Of a DNA stretch of 49,107 bases, positions 1 through 8,543 are shown in pieces. This DNA comes from Pseudonocardia nigra (GTDB lineage Bacteria > Actinomycetota > Actinomycetes > Mycobacteriales > Pseudonocardiaceae). Each line of letters opens with the position of its first letter. The stretch's first letter is position 1. The notes under the pieces are model-generated. The model saw only the letters and a program-made list of their open reading frames with translations, made no database searches and was not told where the DNA came from. The position numbers were made by a program, and so were the translations under genes. The stretch is taken from contig NZ_JAHKRK010000034.1 of the NCBI RefSeq assembly GCF_019396355.1, forward strand, positions 1 through 49,107. The letters run 5' to 3'.

Positions 1-479
1 GCGCCCGCCGTGATGAGCTCCGCGGCCCGGCGCAGGTGCCCGGCCGCCTCCTCGGCGAGCGGCCGGGTCGCCGGGTCGTCGCGCAACAGGGTGAACAGCG
101 GCGGTTCGTGCACGAGCAGGCCGCCGGTCAGCTCGGGGTGCGCGGCGCCGAGCAGCATCGTGGTGCTCGACCCGTAGGAGTGCCCGACCACGAGCGGCGC
201 CTCCAGGTCCATGGCACGCAGCAGCCCGGCGAGGTCCTCGACGTCCTCGGAGATGCGGCCCTGCCCCGGCGGGCAGGTGCTGCCGCCGTGGCCGCGCCGG
301 TCGTAGGTGACCACTGTGTGCTCGGCGGTCAGCCGGGGCACGACCCGCTCCCATGCGCCGTGGTCGTCGAGCGAGCCGTGCACGAACACGACCGGCGGGC
401 CGGACCCGGCCACCTGCACGCCGAGCTCGACGCCGTTCACCGCGATCCGGCGGTCGGAGATCTCCTGAATCCCGGTCAT
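1..479 (-). CDS. alpha/beta hydrolase, partial (C-terminus outside window)
   Basis: This is the first ~160 residues of an alpha/beta hydrolase, starting at ATG 479 and running off the left edge. The oxyanion-hole HG lies at residues 34-35 (FVHGSLDD). A YDRRGHG turn is near residue 59. The nucleophile elbow GHSYGSS places the catalytic serine at about residue 101. The acid and histidine of the triad are beyond the window. The substrate cannot be told from this part. The gene diverges from the permease at 791 across a 311-bp control region. Family confidence is high and function unknown. Confidence 0.85.
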   Translation of the reverse strand, partial: MTGIQEISDRRIAVNGVELGVQVAGSGPPVVFVHGSLDDHGAWERVVPRLTAEHTVVTYDRRGHGGSTCPPGQGRISEDVEDLAGLLRAMDLEAPLVVGHSYGSSTTMLLGAAHPELTGGLLVHEPPLFTLLRDDPATRPLAEEAAGHLRRAAELITAG

Positions 480-585
480 GCGGCCTCCCCTGTGGACGTG
501 GACGTCCCGCCAGTCTCGACCGGCGCCGCACCGGCGCACCATGGCGATTCTGCACAGATGTGATCACCCGGCCGGGACACAGCGC

Positions 586-650
586 CCAGGAATGTGTCGA
601 ACAGGTCAACCCACAGCGGACATCGTGCACAAACACGGAAACATTCCTGG
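586..650. promoter_or_regulatory. long-spaced perfect 10-bp inverted repeat in divergent promoter region
   Basis: CCAGGAATGT at 586-595 is repeated exactly as its reverse complement ACATTCCTGG at 641-650, with 45 bp between. The pair sits in the 311-bp gap between the hydrolase (-) and the permease (+), about 140 bp before the permease start. Two facing operator half-sites or a looping regulator are possible. No regulator gene lies beside it in the window. The rest of the gap (480-790) holds no gene I can recognise. Confidence 0.45.
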
Positions 651-790
651 TGCATGATCCCTCTGGATCGGACGGTTCCCGGGGTGCGAATCTGACGTGC
701 ACTTCGGCGCCGCGGGAGAACTGCGCACATCCGCCGCACACCGCCGAGCCCGCTCCTCATGTCGTCCACCGACCCGCCGGAGGTGCACGT

Positions 791-2281
791 ATGGCTCCCA
801 GCGCTGCCCACGGAATCTACCTCGCCGGAATCGTCCTGCTCATCGTGCTCGTCGTGCTCAGGAAGAACGTCGTCGCGCCCGCGATCGGGCTCACGTTCCT
901 CACCGCGACCGCGCTCACCGGGAGCGTCACCACCGGCGTCAGCGCGGTCTTCAGGGCCGCGATCGCGTCCACGAGCGAGCTGCTGACGATCTTCCTGATC
1001 ATCGCGGTCATGACGTCGCTCATCCAGGCGCTGCGCGCGACCGGGGCGGACGAGCCCATGGTGCGCCCGTTCCAGCGGCTGATGTGGAACGCCCCGGTCG
1101 CCTACGTCGTGCTGGCGGCGATCACGTTCGTGCTCTCGCTGGTGTTCTGGCCGACTCCGGTGCCCCCCCTGCTCGCCGCGATCCTCATCCCGGCCGCCCT
1201 GCGGGTCGGGCTCTCCCCGATGGGGGCCGCGATCGCCATCGCGATCGCCGGGCAGGGCATGGCGCTGTCGTCGGACTACATCCTCGGGGTGGCGCCGGAG
1301 CTGTCCGCCCAGGGTGCCGGGGTGCCCGCGAGCGCGATCGCCGACCGTGCGCTCGTGATTTCCCTGATCACCGGCGTGTTCGCGCTCGCGGTCGCCTACG
1401 TCATGACGGTACGCCGCACCCTCACCACGACCGGGCAGGCGCAGGCCCCGATGCTCTCGGCGGTCGGCGGCACCACCGGCACCACGCCGCCCGCTCCGGC
1501 CACCGGCAGCGCGGGGACGTCCGGATTCGACCAGGAGATCGACCTCGACGACGGCCACCGCGTGGAGATCACCGAGCGGCGGCGCCGGGCGCTCGCGCTG
1601 GCCGTGCCGATCTGCTTCGGGGCGCTCCTGGTGTTCATCCTGCTCGACCGGTTCACCTCGCTCGTTCCGGCGCTGGACGACGGCGCGGGCGCACCGCTGG
1701 TCGGCGGCACCGCCGCGCTGCTGCTCATCGCCGTCACGGCCGTGTCCACCGGGCGCGGCTGGTTCGAACGGTCCGCAGAGCACTTCGTGCACGGCGTCGC
1801 GTTCGCCTTCCGGATCATGGGCATGGTCATCCCGGTCGCGGGCTTCGTCTACGTCGGGCTCGGCGACTTCTCCGGGCGGATCCTCGGCCTGCCGGAGGAC
1901 GCCGCGGCGCCCAGCCTGCTGCTCGACGCCGTGGCGATCGTGCAGGGCTACATCCCGGACAACCCGTTCGTCGCGCTGCTCACGCTGCTGGTCGTCGGCA
2001 TGGTGCTCGGCCTGGACGGCAACGGCTGGCCGGGGCTGCCCTTCACCGGCACGCTCGCCGCCGCGATCGGCGGCGAGACCGGCGTCGACCCGGCCACGCT
2101 GGCCGCGGTCGCCCAGAACGGCTCCACATGGGTGGGCGGGGGGACGCTAGTGATCTGGTCCACGCTGATCGCGGTCGCCGGGATCACCGGCGTCCCGGTG
2201 ATCGATCTGGCGCGCCGGCTCTTCCTCCCCGTCGTCGGCGGCCTACTGGTCGCCACCTGCGCGGCGGGGCTGATCTGGTAG
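791..2281 (+). CDS. multi-spanning membrane permease, GntP/DctM-like ion-transporter type
   Basis: This is a 496-residue integral membrane protein. ATG 791 is preceded by GGAGG at 779-783. Hydrophobic segments fill residues ~5-210 and ~275-495. They are separated by a polar loop of ~70 residues rich in Gly, Thr, Pro and Asp. The two halves are similar in size, as in transporters with two inverted bundles. Repeated Gly/Pro-rich turns such as FWPTPVPPLL fall inside membrane segments. No adjacent periplasmic binding protein or ATPase is present, so it is probably a secondary carrier. I cannot name the substrate, and assignment to a specific transporter family is tentative. Confidence 0.6.
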   Translation: MAPSAAHGIYLAGIVLLIVLVVLRKNVVAPAIGLTFLTATALTGSVTTGVSAVFRAAIASTSELLTIFLIIAVMTSLIQALRATGADEPMVRPFQRLMWNAPVAYVVLAAITFVLSLVFWPTPVPPLLAAILIPAALRVGLSPMGAAIAIAIAGQGMALSSDYILGVAPELSAQGAGVPASAIADRALVISLITGVFALAVAYVMTVRRTLTTTGQAQAPMLSAVGGTTGTTPPAPATGSAGTSGFDQEIDLDDGHRVEITERRRRALALAVPICFGALLVFILLDRFTSLVPALDDGAGAPLVGGTAALLLIAVTAVSTGRGWFERSAEHFVHGVAFAFRIMGMVIPVAGFVYVGLGDFSGRILGLPEDAAAPSLLLDAVAIVQGYIPDNPFVALLTLLVVGMVLGLDGNGWPGLPFTGTLAAAIGGETGVDPATLAAVAQNGSTWVGGGTLVIWSTLIAVAGITGVPVIDLARRLFLPVVGGLLVATCAAGLIW

Positions 2282-2293
2282 GCCCACCCGGTC

Positions 2294-3598
2294 TCAGAGC
2301 ACGCCCGGCATCCGCCGCTTCACCCACGGGCTGATCAGCGCGATCAGCCCGCCGAGCACGATCGCGGCGCCGCCCACCGTGCTGAAGTAGGCGACCTCGT
2401 TCTCCGGGGTGTAGTACCCGGCCAGCACACCCGCCAGCGACGAGCCCGCCGCGACCGACAGGAAGAACAGCGCCACCATCTGGGTGCGGAAGGCGGCCGG
2501 GGCGAGCTTCGTCGACAGCGACAGCCCGATCGGGGAGAGCAGCAGCTCGGCGATGGTGAAGAACAGCAGGATCACCACGAGGCCCAGCGGGCTCGTCGCG
2601 CCCGTGGTGCCCGCCATCGTCAGGAAGATCAGGAACGCGACGCCCATGCCCACCACGCCGAGCGCGAACTTGATCGGGGTGGACGGTTGGCGCGGGCCGA
2701 GCTTCGTCCACAGCGCGGCGAAGACCGGGGCGAGCAGGATGATGAAGATCGGGTTGATCGAGGTGACCCAGGCCGGCGGCATCGTGAAATCGAAGAACGT
2801 GCGGTCGATCCGCGACTCGGCGTAGATCGCCACCACGGTGAACTGCTGCTGGAACAGCGACCAGAACGCGAAGCTCGCGATGAACATCGGGATGAACGCG
2901 ACCACGCGGCTGCGCTCCGCCGCGGTGATCTTGCGGCTGCCCAGGATCAGCGCGAAGTAGCCGACCGCGGCCACGACGATCGCCGCGGTGACGACGGCGG
3001 CGAGCGTGCCGAGCGTGACGAGGCCGGTCAGCACCGCGACGACGATCAGCACGACCAGGGCTGCGGCGCCGACGAGCACCTTCGGCACCTCGCGACCGGC
3101 AAGCGGGTTGGGCACCTCGCCACCGCTCGCCGCGAGGTTGCGGCGGCCCATGCTGTACTGCACCAGCCCGATGGCCATGCCGATCGCGGCGAGCCCGAAC
3201 CCGACGTGAAAGCCGTACCAGCTGCGGGCGAGCCCGGTGAGCAGCGGGCCGACGAGCGCGCCGATGTTGATGCCCATGTAGAAGATCGAGAAACCGGCGT
3301 CGCGGCGGTCGTCGCCCTCCGGGTAGAGGGCCCCGACGAGCGAGGTGGCGTTGGCCTTGAGGCCGCCGCTGCCCAGCCCGACGAGGCACAGGCCCACGGC
3401 CACGCCGAGCAACCCGGGCAGCAGCGCCAGGCTGATGTGCCCGAGCATGATCAGCACGGCGCTCCGGAACAGGGTGCGCTCCGAGCCGAGCAGCCGGTCG
3501 GCGATCCACGCCCCGAGCACCGTCGAGAGGTACACCAGCCCGCCGTAGGCGCCGATGATGCTGGTCGCGGTCGCCTCCGGAAGGAGGTGCCCGTTCGG
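2294..3598 (-). pseudogene. POT/PTR-family proton-oligopeptide symporter, N-terminally truncated
   Basis: The reading frame from 3598 to 2294 matches POT (PTR2) transporters from the end of the first loop onward: EATATSIIGAYGG, then YLSTVLGAWIADRLLGSER, the FYMGINIGALVGP signature, and normal C-terminal helices. A TGA at 3599-3601 closes the frame just upstream, and a hydrolase gene ends at 3624. The ~45-50 N-terminal residues with helix 1 and the family's ExxERFxYYG proton-coupling motif are therefore absent. The first usable start is GTG 3535, which would give 413 residues against the usual ~480-500. I infer a 5' truncation and probably no transport activity; a sequence error cannot be excluded. 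It converges with the permease across 12 bp. Confidence 0.75.
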
Positions 3599-3623
3599 TC
3601 ACCCGGCGGAAACCCGGGATCGC

Positions 3624-4322
3624 TCAGGCGAAGGCGGGCGGGACGACGACGAAGGCGCGGATGCGCGCCGCGACCGCCGCCGGATGGGTCAACGGCACCA
3701 TGTGCGCGCCGGCGGGCAGGGTCTCGGCTCGCGCGTGCGGCGCCACCGCGGCGAGGGCCGACAGCCAGTCCGACGGGGCGATCCGGTCGTGCCTGCCGCG
3801 CAGCAGGAGCACCGGGCAGGCGACGGCAGCGAGCGCCTGGTCGATCCGGTGCCGGCGCGCGTCGTCCATGGCGCGGGCGATGGTCGCGAACCCGGTGTGG
3901 TGGTAGTCACGGACGAGCTGGGGCACCTGCCACGGCCGCTCCCACACCGCGGTGCGCAGCCAGCGGCCCGTGAGCCCCGCCCAGCCTCCTGCGCGGGGGT
4001 CGGTGGTCGGCCCGACGAGCACGAGCGCGGCCACGCGCTGCGGCGCCTGCGCCGCGGCCTGCGCGACGAGCTGGCAGCTGGCGGAGTGGCCGAACAGCAC
4101 CGCCCGGTCGAGCCCGAGCCGGGTCAGCCGGGCGAGCAGCAGGTCGGCGAGGTCGCCCACGGCGAGCGGGGTGGCGCACCCGGCGGGCTGCCCGAAGCCG
4201 GGCAGCTCGACGACAGCCGTGCCCAGCGTGGGGAGCCGGTCCAGGGTGTACCGCGGCGCGGCGCGGGACAGCCCGAGCCCGGGCACGGCGACGACCGGGA
4301 GCGGCGCGGGCGGCGGGTTCAT
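3624..4322 (-). CDS. alpha/beta hydrolase
   Basis: This 232-residue hydrolase starts at ATG 4322. That start overlaps the stop of the upstream isomerase in an ATGA junction (4319-4322), suggesting translational coupling. The elbow GHSASC carries the nucleophile serine. RGRHDRIAP supplies the late aspartate and PAGAHMVPLTHP the catalytic histidine region. There is no signal peptide. The substrate is unknown. Pairing with a sugar-phosphate-isomerase-like protein suggests a small catabolic unit, possibly hydrolysing an ester or lactone that feeds the isomerase; this is inferred from context only. Confidence 0.8.
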   Translation of the reverse strand: MNPPPAPLPVVAVPGLGLSRAAPRYTLDRLPTLGTAVVELPGFGQPAGCATPLAVGDLADLLLARLTRLGLDRAVLFGHSASCQLVAQAAAQAPQRVAALVLVGPTTDPRAGGWAGLTGRWLRTAVWERPWQVPQLVRDYHHTGFATIARAMDDARRHRIDQALAAVACPVLLLRGRHDRIAPSDWLSALAAVAPHARAETLPAGAHMVPLTHPAAVAARIRAFVVVPPAFA

Positions 4323-5074
4323 GCGAGGAGGCGCCGCCGCGCGGCGGCGTCGCGCGCGACCCGGGCCGGGTCGTCGGCCGGGACGAACTCCAGCAGCATG
4401 TCGGTGGGCACACCGCGGGTCGTGAGCTCGGCGACGACCCGCGTCCACAGCTCCTGGCGCGCGGTGAGCGGGTGCCGCTCCGCCCGGGGCCACCAGCTGA
4501 ACGCGTGGACCGCGACGACGTGCGGGGCGACCCGGCGCAGACCCTCGACCGCCTCGTCGTCGGGCATCCCCTGCGGCGGCTGCCAGTACGTGCCCACGGC
4601 GGGGTGGTCCACCTCCTCCAGCAGGCGCAGCGTGGAGGCGACGGTGTCGGTCAGGGTGCCGCCGTGGAACTCGAACCCCACGGTCAGCCCGGCGTCCGCG
4701 GCCCGCGCGGCGAGCGCCCGCGCACCACGGACGACCATGTGCCGCTCCTGCGCGCTCGCCGCGGCCGACCCGCGCTCCCCCGCCCACACCCGGATGCGCG
4801 GAGCGCCGAGCGCGACGGCCGCGGTGACGACGCCGGCGTGCCGCTCCTCGTCGCCGCACAGCCGCAGGTACGAGCCGTAGGAGGCCACCGCGAGCCCGGC
4901 CTTCGCAGTGCACCGGACCGCCGTGGCGACCGCGACCGCGTCGTCCGGCGGGGCGTGCACATCGGCGCCCCACTCGATCGCCTCCAGCCCCGTCCGCGCC
5001 GCGACCGCGACGACCTGCTCGACGGGCAGCGCCCGGAGGGTGACCGAGCACAGCCCGGGGCGCAGCAGTGGCAC
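4319..5074 (-). CDS. sugar phosphate isomerase/epimerase-like TIM barrel
   Basis: This 251-residue protein starts at GTG 5074 behind a GAGGAG site. It has the xylose-isomerase/AP-endonuclease-2 barrel pattern: AIEWGADVH near residue 35, IRVWAG near 102, GFEFHGGTLTD near 150, and a C-terminal LLEFVPADDP strand. Acidic and histidine residues at strand ends suit a divalent-metal site (for example E in FEFH and H in VHAFSWW). Members include hydroxypyruvate isomerase, IolE/IolI-type enzymes and epimerases, and the subfamily cannot be resolved by eye. It is translationally coupled to the hydrolase that follows. Confidence 0.75.
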   Translation of the reverse strand: MPLLRPGLCSVTLRALPVEQVVAVAARTGLEAIEWGADVHAPPDDAVAVATAVRCTAKAGLAVASYGSYLRLCGDEERHAGVVTAAVALGAPRIRVWAGERGSAAASAQERHMVVRGARALAARAADAGLTVGFEFHGGTLTDTVASTLRLLEEVDHPAVGTYWQPPQGMPDDEAVEGLRRVAPHVVAVHAFSWWPRAERHPLTARQELWTRVVAELTTRGVPTDMLLEFVPADDPARVARDAAARRRLLA

Positions 5075-5154
5075 GCGGTCTCCTCGCTCACGGGTCCGGT
5101 CGACGGCAATCCTGCACGCCACCGCCGACCGAACCACCCCCGACGTGAGCAGGG

Positions 5155-5230
5155 CGACTCGCCCGCGGATTCCGGGCGACTCGCCCGCGGATTCCGGGCG
5201 ACTCGCCCGCGGATTCCGGGCGACTCGCGC
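5155..5230. repeat. tandem 22-bp hairpin repeat, 3.4 copies
   Basis: Three exact copies of a 22-bp unit start at 5155, 5177 and 5199, with a partial fourth from 5221. Each unit holds the arms TCGCCCG and CGGGCGA around a 7-nt loop CGGATTC, so the array can fold into consecutive small hairpins. It lies immediately 3' of the stop of the secreted beta-helix gene (5233) and before the isomerase gene. It may act as a multi-hairpin terminator or be a local repeat expansion. No open frame of its own is evident. Confidence 0.8.
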
Positions 5231-5232
5231 AG

Positions 5233-6525
5233 TCAGCCCTCCGTCGGCGGCACGACCTCGCCGTCGACGGTGAACCCGGTGCCCTGGCCGTCCTGGAACA
5301 CGTCCGGGCCGACCGGGGCGCTGTTGCGGCGGATCTCGGTGCGCGGCACGGTCATCGTGCCGGGCGCGGAGTTCCACAGCCCGCCGCCCTCGGCCGCGGC
5401 CGTGTTGCGGGTGACGGTGCCGCGGTCGATGGTCACCGTGCCGGCCCCGGTGAGGTGCAGGCCGCCGCCGTTGCCCGGGTTCGCACCGGTGGTGTTGCGC
5501 GTCAGGACCGTGCGGTCGAGCGTCGTGGTGCCCACGTTGGCCTCGATGCCGCCGCCCGCGCGGGAGGCGCTGTTGTGCTCGATCACCGAGCGCTCGACGA
5601 CGAGCGTGCCGGCGTCGTTGAGGATGCCGCCGCCGGAGCCGGAGGTGCCGTCGGCGGAGTTGCCGCGGATCTCGGACCGGTCGACGACGAGCTCGCCGCC
5701 GATCGTGAAGAGGCCGCCGCCGCCGTTGGTGGCCTCGGGCCCGCTCGCGGTGTTGTCGCTGATCACGCTGCGCGACACGTGCATCGTCGAGCCGGTGTCG
5801 TTCCAGAGCCCGCCGCCCTCCGCGGCCGCGGTGTTGCCGGTGACCGTGCTGCGATCGACGGTGACCGTGCCGGACGCGGTGATGTGCAGCCCGCCGCCGT
5901 TGCCCGGGCCCGGACCCGTCGAGTTCTTCGACAACGTGGAGCGCGAGATCGTCGTGGTCGAGTCCGCGCTCGCCTCGATCCCCCCGCCCGCGCGGACCGC
6001 CGTGTTGCAGGTGATGGTGCTGTCGTGCACCTCGAGCTCACCGGCGTTGCGCACACCGCCGCCGGAGGCCGGGAGCCCGGTGCCCTCGGCGGCGCCCCCG
6101 GTGATCGTCACCTCGTCCAGCCGCAGGTGGGCGCCCGCGGCGACGTCGAGCACGCGGTCGATACCGCGGGCGTCGACCGTGGCGTCGTCGCCGTGGATCG
6201 CGATCCGCGTGGTCACGTCGAGGTCGCCGGTCGCGGAGGCGTCCTCGTCGCGCCCGTCGATCGTGAGCTCGTACGTGCCGCGGTCGAGCCGGATCTCCCC
6301 GCCGCCGGCAGCGTTCGCCTCCTGCACCGCGGCGCGCAGCGAGCAGTCCCCGTGCGCGTCGGCGCACTCCCCGTCGCCGGGGTGGGCGTCCGCCCTGTCC
6401 GCATGGGTGTCGACCCGCAAGATCGAGCCCTTGCCGGGCGAATCATCGGCCCACGCCGACGTCGTGCTCAGCACGCTGCAGGTCAGGGCTGCGACAGCCA
6501 CTCCGGCCATTGATCGTTTCCGCAC
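5233..6525 (-). CDS. secreted CSLREA-domain right-handed beta-helix protein
   Basis: I choose GTG 6525 as start because GAGGGA lies just upstream and the product begins with a proper signal peptide (MRKRSMAGVAVAALTC, cleavage after AWA). The mature protein opens with a CSLREA-type motif DCSLRAAVQEANA at residues 60-72. It continues as ~340 residues of Gly/Asn/Thr-rich coils (GGGLWN, GNTAAAEGG), typical of pectin-lyase-fold parallel beta-helices. Residues ~179-244 and ~323-387 are near copies of each other, so an internal duplication is likely. No wall anchor or lyase catalytic residues are evident. A cell-surface or extracellular adhesive/structural role is plausible but unproven. Confidence 0.75.
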   Translation of the reverse strand: MRKRSMAGVAVAALTCSVLSTTSAWADDSPGKGSILRVDTHADRADAHPGDGECADAHGDCSLRAAVQEANAAGGGEIRLDRGTYELTIDGRDEDASATGDLDVTTRIAIHGDDATVDARGIDRVLDVAAGAHLRLDEVTITGGAAEGTGLPASGGGVRNAGELEVHDSTITCNTAVRAGGGIEASADSTTTISRSTLSKNSTGPGPGNGGGLHITASGTVTVDRSTVTGNTAAAEGGGLWNDTGSTMHVSRSVISDNTASGPEATNGGGGLFTIGGELVVDRSEIRGNSADGTSGSGGGILNDAGTLVVERSVIEHNSASRAGGGIEANVGTTTLDRTVLTRNTTGANPGNGGGLHLTGAGTVTIDRGTVTRNTAAAEGGGLWNSAPGTMTVPRTEIRRNSAPVGPDVFQDGQGTGFTVDGEVVPPTEG

Positions 6526-6583
6526 GTCCACTCCCTCGTCCGAGGACACCGTCGGCGGTGGATACGGGCGGGACCGCCCCGGC

Positions 6584-6623
6584 GTTCACCCGATCGTGAG
6601 ATCCTCGCCGGATCCGGATGAAC
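6584..6623. promoter_or_regulatory. GTTCACCCGATCGTG motif with facing GTTCATCCG copy
   Basis: GTTCACCCGATCGTG at 6584-6598 faces GTTCATCCGGATC on the other strand (6623-6611). Together they form an imperfect inverted repeat in the gap between the beta-helix gene (-) and the sigma gene (+). The same 15 bases occur before the 5'-nucleotidase (21085-21099, minus strand). The core resembles the GTTCACC unit of Streptomyces PHO boxes, but no clean 11-bp direct repeat is seen. Confidence 0.3.
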
Positions 6624-6653
6624 GGGACGCAGCCCTGGTGCGTACTACGTTCG

Positions 6654-7205
6654 ATGGAAACGGCGGCGGCGGACAGCGGTGAGGAGATCGGTCTGCGTGA
6701 CGAGCGGTCCCTGCGTGCGGCCCACCGGGCGTACGCCGGTGAGCTGTTCCGCTTCGCGCTGCGCAGGCTGGGCGACCACGGCGCCGCCGAGGACGTCGTC
6801 CAGGAGGTGTTCGTGCGGGCCTGGCGCGCCGCCGACACCTTCGACGCCCGGCGCACGTCACTGCGCGGCTGGCTGTTCGCCATCGCGCGCAACCTCGTGG
6901 TCGACCACGCCCGACACCGCGCCGTTCGCCCGGCCACGCCGGTGGCCGATCCCGACCTCGTCGCGCTGGCCGGTGGGGACGGCGGGTTCGCCGAGGCCAC
7001 GATGACGGCCTGGACGCTCGAGGAGGCGCTGCGGCGGCTCAGCCCCGAGCACCGCGTGGTGCTGGTCGAGACCTACCTGCGCGGCAGGCCGTACGCGGAG
7101 GTCGCCGCCGAGCTCGGGATCCCGGTCGGAACCGTGCGCAGCCGCGTGTTCTACGGGCTGAAGGCGCTGCGCGTGGCGCTCGACGAGATGGGAGTGCAGC
7201 TGTGA
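6654..7205 (+). CDS. ECF-family RNA polymerase sigma factor
   Basis: This 183-residue ECF sigma factor is read from ATG 6654. Region 2 spans residues ~22-90 (FRFALRRLG, EDVVQEVFVRAWRAA, LRGWLFAIARNLVVDHAR). Region 4 spans ~125-175 (LSPEHRVVLVETYLRGRPYAEVAAELGIPVGTVRSRVFYGLKALR), with the helix-turn-helix in PVGTVRSRV. Its stop overlaps the GTG start of the anti-sigma gene (GTGA, 7202-7205), a coupled sigma/anti-sigma pair of the SigK/SigL-like type. I find no clear cognate promoter upstream, and the regulon cannot be read from this window. Confidence 0.9.
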   Translation: METAAADSGEEIGLRDERSLRAAHRAYAGELFRFALRRLGDHGAAEDVVQEVFVRAWRAADTFDARRTSLRGWLFAIARNLVVDHARHRAVRPATPVADPDLVALAGGDGGFAEATMTAWTLEEALRRLSPEHRVVLVETYLRGRPYAEVAAELGIPVGTVRSRVFYGLKALRVALDEMGVQL

Positions 7206-7885
7206 CGGTCGAGTCGCACCGGGTGCTGCGGGAGCAGCTCGGTGCCTACGCGCTGGGCCAGCTGTCCGGGCAGCGGTGGCGGGCGATGCACGAGCACCTG
7301 CCGGTCTGCGCGACATGCCGGGCCGAGCTGGAGGAGATCGCGCCGGTCGCCGGGCTGCTGGGCGCCTCGCGGCACCGGCTGCGCCTCGACGAGCTCGACG
7401 ACGACACGGGTGCCACGGAACCACCGCCGCTGCCCCCCGAGCTGCTGGCCGAGGTGCGGGCGGCGCACGAGCCAGCAGGCAGCGGAGGCGTGTTGCGCCG
7501 CTGGTGGCCCGCGATCGCGGCCGCTGCCGTGGTCGTCGCGGCCGTGGCCGGCTACACGGCGGGCACCACGGGCCGTGGCCCGACGGTCCCGCTCGAGCCG
7601 GTGGCCGTCCGGGCGCTGAACCCGGCGGTGGACGCGGAGGCGGCCCTCGTCCCGCACACCTGGGGCGTCGAGGTGAAGCTCACCGCCACCGGGTTCACCC
7701 GCGGCGCCACCTACGCGGTGACCGTCACCGACGACGCAGGCCGCACGGTCAGCGCGGGCCAGTTCATCGGCACCGGGGAGGACGAGATGCGCTGCAACCT
7801 CAACTCCTCGGTCCTGCGCGCCGACGCCGCGAGCGTCCAGGTGATCGGCCCGGACGGGCAGGTCGTCCTCGACGCCACGGTCTGA
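7202..7885 (+). CDS. membrane anti-sigma factor with zinc-binding ZAS domain (RskA-like)
   Basis: This 227-residue protein is coupled to the sigma gene by a GTGA overlap. The N-terminal cytoplasmic domain has the ZAS signature H32-x3-C36-x2-C39 (HEHLPVCATC). One membrane helix (residues ~101-121, WWPAIAAAAVVVAAVAGYTAG) follows. A ~105-residue extracytoplasmic beta-rich domain resembles the RskA C-terminal domain. It would hold the sigma factor inactive and release it after regulated proteolysis. The HxxxCxxC motif is seen directly; the release mechanism is family knowledge. Confidence 0.88.
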   Translation: MTVESHRVLREQLGAYALGQLSGQRWRAMHEHLPVCATCRAELEEIAPVAGLLGASRHRLRLDELDDDTGATEPPPLPPELLAEVRAAHEPAGSGGVLRRWWPAIAAAAVVVAAVAGYTAGTTGRGPTVPLEPVAVRALNPAVDAEAALVPHTWGVEVKLTATGFTRGATYAVTVTDDAGRTVSAGQFIGTGEDEMRCNLNSSVLRADAASVQVIGPDGQVVLDATV

Positions 7886-7905
7886 GCGCTGTTCCGGGGG
7901 GCGAG

Positions 7906-8543
7906 TCAGGCCCCGCGGAGCAGGTCCTCGAACGACGGCGCGGCGGCGAACGGGTCGGCGGGCCGCGCCGCCGCGCGGGCGGCCACGAGGTCGGCGAGCT
8001 CCCCGGCCGCACGGTCGATGCGGTCGGCGAGGCTCGGGCCGCTGTGGTCCCCACCGGCCCGGCACGAACAGAGTGCCTGTAAGTCCTCGGGCGCCGCGAA
8101 CACCGCCGTCGGCACGGACACGGCCCGCAGGTGGGTCAGCAGCGGCCGGACCGCGTGCTCGAGCGCCAGCGAGTGCCGGGCCGTGCCGCCGGTGGCGCCG
8201 AGCAGCGTCGGCCTGCCCGTCAGCACGTCGGGCTCCAGCACGTCGAACAGCATCTTGAACAGCCCGTTGTAGGAGGCGGAGAAGGTCGGCGTGACCGCGA
8301 TCAGGCCGTCCGCGGCGGCGACGGTGTCGAGCGCGGCGCGCAGCCCGGGCGCCGGGAAGCCGGTCAGCACCGCGTCGACCAGCTCCCGGCCGTGGTCACG
8401 CAGCTCGACGACGTCGACCTGCGGGTCGACCCGCGCTCCCGCAGTGCCCCGGCGGTCGCTGCCGCGAGGCGGTCGGCCAGCAGCCGCGTGGACGAGGGCA
8501 CGGACACCCCCGCGCTCACGACGGCGAGCGTGCGGGTCGTCAT
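7906..8543 (-). pseudogene. NADPH-dependent FMN reductase (CE1759-type), frameshifted
   Basis: The product starts at ATG 8543 (MTTRTLAVVSAGVSVPSSTRL), which overlaps the stop of the luciferase-like gene (ATGA). That frame fits an FMN reductase for ~40 residues. The match then continues one frame over, through VDVVELRDHGRELVDAVLTGFPAPGLRAAL, FSASYNGLFKMLFDVLEPD and LLGATGGTARHSLALEH to the stop at 7906. One base appears to be missing near 8428-8437, in a GC-only run. It may be a real null mutation or a sequence error; the rest of the gene looks intact. The intended role is supplying reduced flavin to the upstream partner. Confidence 0.8.

Noticed and set aside
476..1792. 438-codon open frame opposite the permease
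   Set aside because: Antisense to a clear membrane protein; low-complexity Arg/Gly/Asp composition.
2184..3602. 472-codon frame starting GTG 3602 as the missing N-terminus of the POT transporter
   Set aside because: It is a different frame, its translation has no membrane segments, and it does not encode the ExxERFxYYG region.
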